NCBI RefSeq assembly: GCF_000237805.1
Contig: NZ_CM001376.1
Span: 1,478,349-1,542,348 of the forward strand
Length of the DNA: 64,000 nt
From: Jonquetella anthropi DSM 22815
GTDB taxonomy: Bacteria; Synergistota; Synergistia; Synergistales; Dethiosulfovibrionaceae
Direction: 5' to 3'
Made by a program: the position numbers and the translations under genes. The notes under the pieces are model-generated. The model did not search any database, had not been told where the DNA came from, and saw only the letters and a program-made list of their open reading frames with translations. Below are positions 42,934-49,871 of the stretch, one piece after another (the stretch's first letter is position 1; each line of letters opens with the position of its first letter).

Positions 42934-44628
42934 ATGAACTGCTCGGACCTTTTTTCAATTCTCTGCCGTTCCGCCGCAGCTGCGGCCCTTCTTTGCTGTG
43001 CCGCACAACCAGCGGCCGCGAAGGATTCTCTGATGTCGTTTGACCCCAATTACTACCCGTATCCGGCGCGGCGCAACGTCGTCTACGGTTCCAGAGGTAT
43101 GGTCGCCACGTCCAACCCGCTGGCGGCACAGGCCGGACTGGAGATCCTTAAAAAGGGCGGCAACGCCGTTGACGCTGCAATTGCTACTGCAGCGGCTCTG
43201 ACGGTGGTCGAGCCTACCAGTAATGGACTGGGCAGCGACAACTTCTCGATCCTCTGGGTGAACGGTCAGATGTACGGCATCAACGGCAGCGGTCGGGCTC
43301 CCAAGGCCCTAACTCTGGACGCCTTCAAGGACCTCAAGACCATCCCCGAGTTGGGTTGGAAGGCTGTTACGGTACCGGTAGCGCCGAAGACCTGGGCCGT
43401 CCTGTCCCAGCGGTTCGGGAAGCTGCCTCTTTCTGACGTTCTCGCTCCGGCGGTGTCGTACGCTCGAGACGGATTTACCGTCCAGCCTACAGTGGCGTAC
43501 TACTGGAACCGCAGCGCGGATAAATACATCTCCCATTCGCCCGAGGAGTGCCGGGAATGGCGGAACGTTTTCGCCCACGATGGGAAGGCCCCGCACGCCG
43601 GCGAACTGTGGAAGCTGCCTGATCACGCCCGCACGCTGGAGCTGATCGGCAAGACGAACGCCGAGGCGTTTTACACCGGCGAGATCGCAAAGAAGATCGC
43701 CGCGTTCTCCAAGGCAACCGGCGGTTACATCACGGAAGAAGACCTGGCAGCCGTGGAGCCTGAGTGGGTCACGCCGCTTCACGTCAACTACCGGGGCTAC
43801 GACGTCTGGGAACTGCCGCCCAACGGTCAGGGGATCACAGCCCTGATGGCGCTGAATATCCTGAAAGGCTACACGTTCACTAACCGCGGCCCTGAGACGG
43901 CTCACCTTCAGATCGAGGCAATCAAGCTGGCCTTTGCTGACGCGATGAAATACGTGGCAGACCAGCGCTTCTCCAAGGTCCCAGTGGCGGAGATGATCTC
44001 CGACGAGTACGGAGCAAAACGGCGCGGGCTGATCACCGATCGGGCTCAGGTTCCTGAGGCTGGCAATCTGGAAACGAGCGGCACAGTCTATCTTTGCACC
44101 GCTGACGGCGAGGGGAACATGGTGTCGTTCATCCAGAGCAACTACGGCGGGTTCGGGTCAGGCGTCGTCGTTCCCGAAACCGGCATCTCTCTGAACAACC
44201 GAGGCCGTGGGTTCTCGCTTGATCCCAACCACGCCAACGTCCTCGCGCCGGGCAAGCGCCCTTACAACACCATCATTCCGGGTTTTCTGACCAAGGACGG
44301 CAAACCGGTCGGACCGTTTGGGGTCATGGGCGGTTTTATGCAGCCGCAGGGACACGTACAGGTCCTGATGAACGCCATCGACTTCGGCATGAACCCCCAA
44401 CAGGCGCTGGACGCGCCGCGCTGGCAGTGGTCCAATGGGCTGACGGTCGACGCCGAGACGTCGTTCCCTGCCGAAGACGTCCGCAAGCTCCAGAGAATGG
44501 GCCACGACATTCGGTACAACACGCTGGAAGGGACGTTCGGCCGGGGACAGATCATCTGGCGCACCGACGACGGCACTCTGGTCGGCGGCACTGAGTCCCG
44601 GACCGACGGGTGCATCGCCGCGTGGTAA
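42934..44628 (+). CDS. ggt: Gamma-glutamyltransferase, exported
   Basis: Ntn-hydrolase that removes or transfers gamma-glutamyl groups from glutathione and related peptides in the periplasm. 564 residues with a signal peptide (core about 12-24, cut after AAA29). The GGNAVDAAIATAAALTVVEP block follows, and the nucleophile region LETSGTVYLCTADGEGNMVS, where T384 would be the autoprocessing threonine. The C-terminal half has GSGVVVPETGISLNNRG and the GGFMQPQGHVQVLMN motif. ATG 42934 follows GGAGG by six bases. Stands alone, with its own terminator. Confidence 0.93.
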   Translation: MNCSDLFSILCRSAAAAALLCCAAQPAAAKDSLMSFDPNYYPYPARRNVVYGSRGMVATSNPLAAQAGLEILKKGGNAVDAAIATAAALTVVEPTSNGLGSDNFSILWVNGQMYGINGSGRAPKALTLDAFKDLKTIPELGWKAVTVPVAPKTWAVLSQRFGKLPLSDVLAPAVSYARDGFTVQPTVAYYWNRSADKYISHSPEECREWRNVFAHDGKAPHAGELWKLPDHARTLELIGKTNAEAFYTGEIAKKIAAFSKATGGYITEEDLAAVEPEWVTPLHVNYRGYDVWELPPNGQGITALMALNILKGYTFTNRGPETAHLQIEAIKLAFADAMKYVADQRFSKVPVAEMISDEYGAKRRGLITDRAQVPEAGNLETSGTVYLCTADGEGNMVSFIQSNYGGFGSGVVVPETGISLNNRGRGFSLDPNHANVLAPGKRPYNTIIPGFLTKDGKPVGPFGVMGGFMQPQGHVQVLMNAIDFGMNPQQALDAPRWQWSNGLTVDAETSFPAEDVRKLQRMGHDIRYNTLEGTFGRGQIIWRTDDGTLVGGTESRTDGCIAAW

Positions 44629-44644
44629 CACCTGCTTGGGATAG

Positions 44645-44681
44645 AAAAAACTCCGCCCCAAATAATGGGGCGGAGTTTTTT
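44645..44681. terminator. Terminator of ggt (bidirectional form)
   Basis: CTCCGCCCC and GGGGCGGAG around a seven-base loop, with six A before and six T after, 16 bases past the ggt stop. Confidence 0.92.
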
Positions 44682-44702
44682 GCGGGCGTTTGGGCGCGAC
44701 GC

Positions 44703-44746
44703 GCAAAAGAAGCCGTCCCGACCGAGCGAGCTCGGCACAAACGGCT
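44703..44746 (-). terminator. Probable terminator of the DUF1858 gene
   Basis: AGCCGT (44711-44716) pairs with ACGGCT (44741-44746) and encloses a second hairpin CCGAG/CTCGG. On the minus strand it is followed by TCTTTTGC. Confidence 0.5.
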
Positions 44747-44765
44747 GAAGAAGGGACGCCGCCGC

Positions 44766-44972
44766 TCAGCGCGCGGCGCCCTCCACTGTGTCGTTAAGAA
44801 CTTTGATGAGGCCCTCAATGTCAATTCCATGCGCCAGCGCGCCCTGCTCGATGTTTTCAAAGTGAGCGATAGCGCAGCCAAGGCACCCCATGCCCACCTG
44901 CTGAAGCACCGGAATCGTCTCTGGATACTGCTCGACGATCGAAGCGATACTCATGTCCTTGGTGATTTTCAT
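44766..44972 (-). CDS. DUF1858 redox-disulfide domain protein
   Basis: 68 residues that match the DUF1858 domain, also called the hybrid-cluster-associated redox disulfide domain: MKITKDMSIASIVEQYPETIP opening, then GMGCLGCAIAHFENI with a C30-x-x-C33 pair, and LIKVLN at the end. SD GGGAGGT is five bases before ATG. A monocistronic small gene with its own promoter and terminator. Role is likely thiol redox or metal-cluster related; partner unknown. Confidence 0.88.
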   Translation of the reverse strand: MKITKDMSIASIVEQYPETIPVLQQVGMGCLGCAIAHFENIEQGALAHGIDIEGLIKVLNDTVEGAAR

Positions 44973-45010
44973 CGTTGACCTCCCAAAGTTTTTTCTGGTA
45001 ACTTTTAATA

Positions 45011-45038
45011 ATTATACGGTCAAATCGGCTAAAAACAA
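45011..45038 (-). promoter_or_regulatory. Promoter of the DUF1858 gene
   Basis: Minus-strand TTGTTT (45033-45038), 16 bases, TATAAT (45011-45016), about 38 bases before the ATG. The -10 is perfect. Confidence 0.55.
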
Positions 45039-45048
45039 CCGAGCTTTC

Positions 45049-45090
45049 AAAAAAGGATCGAACCGCCCTAGGGCGGTTCGATCCTTTTTC
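45049..45090 (-). terminator. Terminator of the DUF3100 operon
   Basis: An 18-bp perfect stem (AAAAGGATCGAACCGCCC with its complement) around a two-base loop, with T-rich sequence on the minus-strand downstream side. It lies about 20 bases past the 162-residue membrane-protein gene. Confidence 0.9.
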
Positions 45091-45109
45091 TTCCGTTGAG
45101 CTGAGCGGG

Positions 45110-45598
45110 TTAAACCTTGCCCATGATCCGAAGCACGATTTCGGCGATCAGCGCAGAACCGAGGAAGGTGCCGACAAAGACGAACAGCCCGACGATGACG
45201 ATGCGCCAGCCCTGTTTCTTGAGAATGTGCAGGTCCTTGCCGATAGCAAGGCCGGCGTAAGCCAGAATGGGCGTGCACAGGCCGATGAAGCTGATCTTGG
45301 ACACCCACTTGGTGATGAACTCAGCGCCAGGGAAACCGGGAACGGTGACGATGCAGCCGAGCGTGACGATGTACGCGACGGCCGGGAACCCCTTCCACGG
45401 GATGGCATTGGAGATGCCCACGCCGACCAGAATAATGGCCAGCAGGATCAACATGCCGGGGATCGATTCGATGAACAGCTGGCTGGCCGTCCCGGCGCCG
45501 GAGGAAATCATGCCGAAACCGCCGCCGGAAACCCAGTTACCGACAAGACACTGAGCAAGGCAAATCAGCAGGAACATAAACATCTGGCGGAAAGTCAT
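45110..45598 (-). CDS. Small membrane partner of a DUF3100 protein
   Basis: 162 residues with four or five membrane helices (about 5-20, 45-65, 70-88, 100-120 and 135-158). It has the gene order and size of the small membrane proteins that accompany DUF3100 proteins. SD GGGAGA overlaps the stop of the DUF3100 gene. Probably the second subunit of an uncharacterised transporter; I cannot name a substrate. Confidence 0.75.
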   Translation of the reverse strand: MTFRQMFMFLLICLAQCLVGNWVSGGGFGMISSGAGTASQLFIESIPGMLILLAIILVGVGISNAIPWKGFPAVAYIVTLGCIVTVPGFPGAEFITKWVSKISFIGLCTPILAYAGLAIGKDLHILKKQGWRIVIVGLFVFVGTFLGSALIAEIVLRIMGKV

Positions 45599-45601
45599 GG
45601 C

Positions 45602-46450
45602 TTACTCTCCCTTCTTTTCCTGACCAACGGCATAGGCTGACGAGCCGGTAGGAACGCTCGGGGCGTCCTTCACTCCCAGCACGCGAAGCAGCCAGTTCGA
45701 AAGCGGCAGGCTCAAAATGACGCACATGTACACGCCGTCGAGACCTGACATCATGTTGCTCGCGGCGGCCAAGGAGACGAGCTCGTCCTTCATAGCCGGC
45801 CAAATTTCGGTCAGCGGCGCAACAGCGGCGGTCATCATGCCGGCGCTGCCGGTGCCGCACGCCATCGCCAAAGACTGAGGAGAGAAGAACGGCATGGTGG
45901 TGGCGACAACCGACGCGAGGAAGCTGCAGAAAATCGCGCCGAAAACGGTGCCGACGACGTACACGCCCATGACGCCGAAGCCTTCAGGAGAGTCCAAGCC
46001 GTACTTTTCGCCGATGATGGCGATGTTGGGCTCGCGGGCGTTGGAGAACGCGGCGCCCACGGCTTCACGTCTCAGTCCCAGCAGGACGGCCAACGGAATC
46101 CCAAGGAAAACCGTGCCGATATTCCCGAACTCCTGCAAGATCAACGCCGGTCCGAGGGCCAAGACCTTCCAGAAGTTTGGCCCCACCAGCGTCCCATAGC
46201 GGGCCATGAGGAAGAAGAACGTCACGCCCACCAGCGACGAGGCCTGAAACATTTCGTCCTTGTTCAACAATTTCAGGCTGGGCGCTCCGCAGCACGCCCC
46301 GAGAATAAACGAATACAGGAGCGGAACGGCCACCAGCGTGCCAATCCCGATGGGAAACTTCCTCGTCCCGATGAGCTCCGCGATGATGACGAGGATCACC
46401 ACAAGCACGTGGAGCTTCCAGTTGCGCAAAGCCTTTTCCACAATAGTCAT
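45602..46450 (-). CDS. DUF3100-family membrane protein
   Basis: 282 residues, seven to nine membrane helices, with family blocks GTRKFPIGIGTLVAVPLLYSF, FNIGTVF-like FGNIGTVFLGIPLAVLLG and MACGTGSAGMMTAA near 195. SD GGAGAAGG precedes ATG. It lies between an M20 amidohydrolase and the small membrane protein. Inference: uptake of the amide that the M20 enzyme cleaves, or export of its product. Confidence 0.8.
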   Translation of the reverse strand: MTIVEKALRNWKLHVLVVILVIIAELIGTRKFPIGIGTLVAVPLLYSFILGACCGAPSLKLLNKDEMFQASSLVGVTFFFLMARYGTLVGPNFWKVLALGPALILQEFGNIGTVFLGIPLAVLLGLRREAVGAAFSNAREPNIAIIGEKYGLDSPEGFGVMGVYVVGTVFGAIFCSFLASVVATTMPFFSPQSLAMACGTGSAGMMTAAVAPLTEIWPAMKDELVSLAAASNMMSGLDGVYMCVILSLPLSNWLLRVLGVKDAPSVPTGSSAYAVGQEKKGE

Positions 46451-46477
46451 TGCCCTTCTCCTTTCGCTACGAATGAT

Positions 46478-47818
46478 TTATCGGCTTTCCGGGCCGCTTG
46501 ATCGGACGCCGAACGACGCGTCCAGATTGGCCAAATAGCCGGACTTGCTGAACACAGGGGTGAAGTTCGCCAACAGGTCTTTCGCTTCCGCGGCGCCGTC
46601 GGCCAGAAGATCAATCACGGTCATCGCCATCGCCTTCGCCGGGGCGAGCACCGCCGAGTTAAAGTCGACCACGCCGAACTCCGGCGCGTGAAGCGCCCCG
46701 TCGGTTCCGCCCGCCAGAGGCTGAATGGCCGGCATGATCTGGGTCAGGTCGCCCAAGTCAGTGGAAGCGGAAAACACAGTGTGTCTCTTGACCCGGTCCG
46801 CGCCGACGAGCCCCTCCGCGTTGCTTGAGAACAGGTCATTCAGCCGGACTGAGCACTTGAGAGGCAGATACCCCGGCAGGGACGAGGCGGAGAAGGAAGC
46901 ACCGACGGCCTTAGCGCCGCTTTCAAACGCGTCGATAACCCGGTCAAACGTCCTGTTGATGCAGTCGGTCGACAGGGCGCGGACGTACCCTTCCAGTCTC
47001 ACGTCGTCCGGCACGGAATTTACCGACGTGCCGCCTTTTGTGATGATGAAGTGAACCCGCACGTTGTCCTCGTCGCGGAACGTCTCCCGCAGGGCGTTGA
47101 CAGCCCCAATGCCAATGATTGCCGCGTTCAAGGCGTTGATTCCCTCGTGCGGAGCGCCGGCGGCATGAGACGCCTTGCCCTTGTAGCGGATCGAGAACGC
47201 CCGAAACCCCATGCTCAGATCCGGCACGTCAAACCCCGGCTCGGGCGCGTGTCCTCCGGCGTGAACCATCATGGCCATGTCCACGTCGTCGAAGACGCCC
47301 AGCCTGACAAGCTCCTGCTTCCCGCCCAAATAGGCAATGGCGCCTTCCTCGCGGAGCGCCGTACGGCGGTCGATCTCGATGAACTCCTCCGCCGGCACCG
47401 CCATGAAGGCTACCCGCCCGGACAGTTTGCCCCGAACCGCCGGATCGCTCAGCGCCGCCGCGACGGCTACCATCTCGGTGACCTGCAGGTTGTGGCCGCA
47501 GGCGTGAGAGGCCCCCGTCTTAGGGTCGGCTGTGGGGTGCGCGACGCAGGGAATGCCGTCCAGCTCGCCGATGACAGCAACTGTCGGACCGTCCGTCGAG
47601 CACTGAAGGACCGCTTTGAGCCCTGTCCGAGCCAGTCCGTTCTCCACCTTCAGACCCAGAGCCTCGAGCGCCTTCTTGATCTTCTCCGAGGTCTGGAACT
47701 CGAAGTACCCCAGCTCCGGCGTCTCGGCGATGCTCGACGCCAACTGCTGGGACTCTTCGGCCCGTCGGTCAATGGACGAAACAACCATCGCTTTCAGTTC
47801 TTTTTTCGTCCCCGTCAT
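46478..47818 (-). CDS. M20-family amidohydrolase (AbgB/HmrA-like), paralogue
   Basis: 446 residues with the metal motif GASHACGHNLQ near 111, VPAEEFIEIDRRTALREEGAIAYLGG near 150 and ASHAAGAPHEGINALNAA in the lid domain. Closely related to the 1911-3236 protein across its length. GAAGGAG is seven bases before ATG. First gene of an operon with DUF3100 and the small membrane protein, under a promoter overlapped by a perfect inverted repeat. Substrate unknown. Confidence 0.86.
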   Translation of the reverse strand: MTGTKKELKAMVVSSIDRRAEESQQLASSIAETPELGYFEFQTSEKIKKALEALGLKVENGLARTGLKAVLQCSTDGPTVAVIGELDGIPCVAHPTADPKTGASHACGHNLQVTEMVAVAAALSDPAVRGKLSGRVAFMAVPAEEFIEIDRRTALREEGAIAYLGGKQELVRLGVFDDVDMAMMVHAGGHAPEPGFDVPDLSMGFRAFSIRYKGKASHAAGAPHEGINALNAAIIGIGAVNALRETFRDEDNVRVHFIITKGGTSVNSVPDDVRLEGYVRALSTDCINRTFDRVIDAFESGAKAVGASFSASSLPGYLPLKCSVRLNDLFSSNAEGLVGADRVKRHTVFSASTDLGDLTQIMPAIQPLAGGTDGALHAPEFGVVDFNSAVLAPAKAMAMTVIDLLADGAAEAKDLLANFTPVFSKSGYLANLDASFGVRSSGPESR

Positions 47819-47872
47819 TGATTCAACTCCTTCCGTAAAAAGAATGCCGTGCTGTTTATTCTTTCAGCACGA

Positions 47873-47898
47873 CAATGTATTGATTGTATTATACATTG
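47873..47898. repeat. Perfect inverted repeat (operator candidate)
   Basis: CAATGTAT (47873-47880) and ATACATTG (47891-47898) are separated by ten bases. Nested in it is TGTAT-T-ATACA. The repeat covers the -10 of the M20-DUF3100 promoter, where a repressor would block transcription. Regulator not identified. Confidence 0.65.
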
Positions 47899-47917
47899 AA
47901 TTACTGTTTATGTCCAA
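47888..47917 (-). promoter_or_regulatory. Promoter of the M20-DUF3100 operon
   Basis: Minus-strand TTGGAC (47912-47917), 18 bases, TATAAT (47888-47893), about 70 bases before the M20 ATG. The -10 is perfect and lies inside the inverted repeat. Confidence 0.6.
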
Positions 47918-47928
47918 TTTTATAAATT

Positions 47929-48645
47929 TCACGAAAAAATAAGTAAGGACGCTCCGGAACAGATGATCAGACAGATCACCACGAGACGAAAAACGCGAGC
48001 CGGCACAAAAAAACCCAGACGGGTTCCCAGAGCGCTGCCGAGGCAGATGAGCGATATGTAAATCGGCGCCAGCTTGACCAGCTCGAAGGACAGCTGCCCG
48101 CCCAGCGCCAGCGCGGCGGTCACCAAGACGTTGACCGACAGAAAAAACAAGGAGATCGTCGCGCGAAATTCGTTCTTGGACAGCTCGCCGGCGGTCAGGA
48201 AAATAGACACCGGCGCGCCGGCAATTGAAAGGCACCCGCCCAGAACGCCGGCGAGAAATCCCACGCCGACCGTCAGCATGTCGTTTTGGCGCTTGAGCTG
48301 CCAGCCAGTCGCCAAGACGCCTCCGCAGCCGATGATGAGGACGCCGATGATCCACTTGAACGCCGTCAGCGGCACGAGATGACGGATCATCGCCCCCGGG
48401 ATAATCCCAAACACGGCGCCGGCCAAAAGCAAAAGGTACAGCCGCCGGTTGACCGACCGGCGCAAGCTCCAGAGGATGACCAAGTTGGAGCTGCTGGCGA
48501 AGATGGCCAGCATGGCCGTCACCATTGACGTCGAGTAGAACATTAAAAGGATCGGCGCGCCGATCAGCCCTAACCCAAATCCGGCGACACCCTGCAGCAT
48601 GCTGCCAAAGAAGAAAACTGCCGAGCCGACGAGAAGTTGGACCAT
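47929..48645 (-). CDS. TSUP (TauE/SafE) family transporter
   Basis: 238 residues, seven or eight helices, with the TSUP features QGVAGFGLGLIGAPILLM in the first half and GFLAGVLGGCLSIAGAPVSIFL in the second, an internal repeat. Members export sulfite, sulfoacetate or other small anions. Ends about 30 bases before the M20 promoter. Lies 15 bases after tal, so it may share a transcript with it. Substrate unknown. Confidence 0.85.
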   Translation of the reverse strand: MVQLLVGSAVFFFGSMLQGVAGFGLGLIGAPILLMFYSTSMVTAMLAIFASSSNLVILWSLRRSVNRRLYLLLLAGAVFGIIPGAMIRHLVPLTAFKWIIGVLIIGCGGVLATGWQLKRQNDMLTVGVGFLAGVLGGCLSIAGAPVSIFLTAGELSKNEFRATISLFFLSVNVLVTAALALGGQLSFELVKLAPIYISLICLGSALGTRLGFFVPARVFRLVVICLIICSGASLLIFS

Positions 48646-48660
48646 TCCTCCGCGTCCTCC

Positions 48661-49752
48661 CTAAAATCCCAGCGCCGCCCGTTTCTGTTTCACGCCCAAC
48701 AACAGCTGGTCTGCCGCGGTCACGAACTGTTCCACTCCCTTGGCCAACAGGTCCTCCGCCAATCTTTCCACGTCGATTCCGCAGGCGGCCAGTTGGGCCA
48801 TCCGCGACCGAGCCAGAGGGACGTCGCTCGTGACGGAATCTCTCACGGCGCCGTGATCAAGAAACGCGTCGAGCGTTTTAGGCGGAACCGTATTGACGGT
48901 GTGAGGCCCGATCAAACTGTCGACGTACAGGCAGTCCGGCCAGTCGCCCCTTTTCACCGACGTGCTGGCCCACAGGGGACGCTGAACCGACGCACCGGAC
49001 TGGGCAAGCCGGTTCCACCGGGCGCCCGAGAAGATCCGAATGAAGTCCTGATAGACCAGCCGGGCGTTGTCCACCCCAACCTGACCGGGCTCGCTCTCCA
49101 GCCCCGCGTCGGCCATCGGCTTCGCCGCCGCCGTGTCGAGACGGCTCACGAAGACTGACGCGACCGACGCCACGCCGGCCAGAGATTTTTCGGCCTTGAG
49201 CCGCGCTTCAAGCCCTCGGAGGAAGCTCTCTGCGACGGCCCGGTACTGCCGAGGCGAAAAGATCAACGTGACGTTGACGTTGACGCCCTCGGCGGTGAGC
49301 GTCTGAATAGCCTCGCACCCAGCCGGCGTCGCAGGGACTTTGATCATCCCGTTCGGCCGGCCGATCCGACGCCACAGGTCTGTCGCCTGACGGACCGTCT
49401 CGTCCGCGCTGTACGCCAAATTGGGAGAAACCTCCAAGCTCACGAAGCCGTCAGTTCCGCCCGACGCCTCCCAGACCGGGAGAAGAACGTCACAGGCCGC
49501 GGTCACGTCCTCCACCTCGAGGGCTTCAAGGATCTCTTGATCGCCCAGCTTCTGCCGGGCCAAATCGGCAATGCGTTCGTCGTAGTCGGACGAACCGACA
49601 ATAGCGTCGCGGAAGATCGACGGGTTCGACGTGACGCCCCGAATTCCCTGCGCCGTCAGCTCGGCCAGCCTGCCCGAATTGAGAAGCGACGCGCTGATGT
49701 GATCGTACCAAATGCTCTGTCCCGCCTTGTAGGCGCTCTCCAGCCTGTTCAT
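48661..49752 (-). CDS. tal: Transaldolase
   Basis: Moves a dihydroxyacetone unit in the non-oxidative pentose phosphate pathway through a Schiff-base lysine. 363 residues, the longer cyanobacterial/actinobacterial-type. TSNPSIFRDAI near 41, GMIKVPATPAGCEAIQ (lysine in IKVPAT) near 136, LIFSPRQYRAVAE and ASTSVK near 265 are diagnostic. GGAGG is seven bases before ATG. Confidence 0.92.
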   Translation of the reverse strand: MNRLESAYKAGQSIWYDHISASLLNSGRLAELTAQGIRGVTSNPSIFRDAIVGSSDYDERIADLARQKLGDQEILEALEVEDVTAACDVLLPVWEASGGTDGFVSLEVSPNLAYSADETVRQATDLWRRIGRPNGMIKVPATPAGCEAIQTLTAEGVNVNVTLIFSPRQYRAVAESFLRGLEARLKAEKSLAGVASVASVFVSRLDTAAAKPMADAGLESEPGQVGVDNARLVYQDFIRIFSGARWNRLAQSGASVQRPLWASTSVKRGDWPDCLYVDSLIGPHTVNTVPPKTLDAFLDHGAVRDSVTSDVPLARSRMAQLAACGIDVERLAEDLLAKGVEQFVTAADQLLLGVKQKRAALGF

Positions 49753-49785
49753 TTTCCAGCCTCCCGACCGTCAGAGTTCTCCTTG

Positions 49786-49791
49786 ATTATA
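49786..49791 (-). promoter_or_regulatory. Candidate -10 of tal
   Basis: Minus-strand TATAAT about 35 bases before the tal ATG; no good -35 in the GC-rich sequence upstream. Confidence 0.35.
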
Positions 49792-49871
49792 CGATAGGCC
49801 GCCGGCGCAGCCCGTGGAAATATGCTACCATGCTCCTATCATCGGAGGGAAACCTCAGAAAGGAGGAAAAC

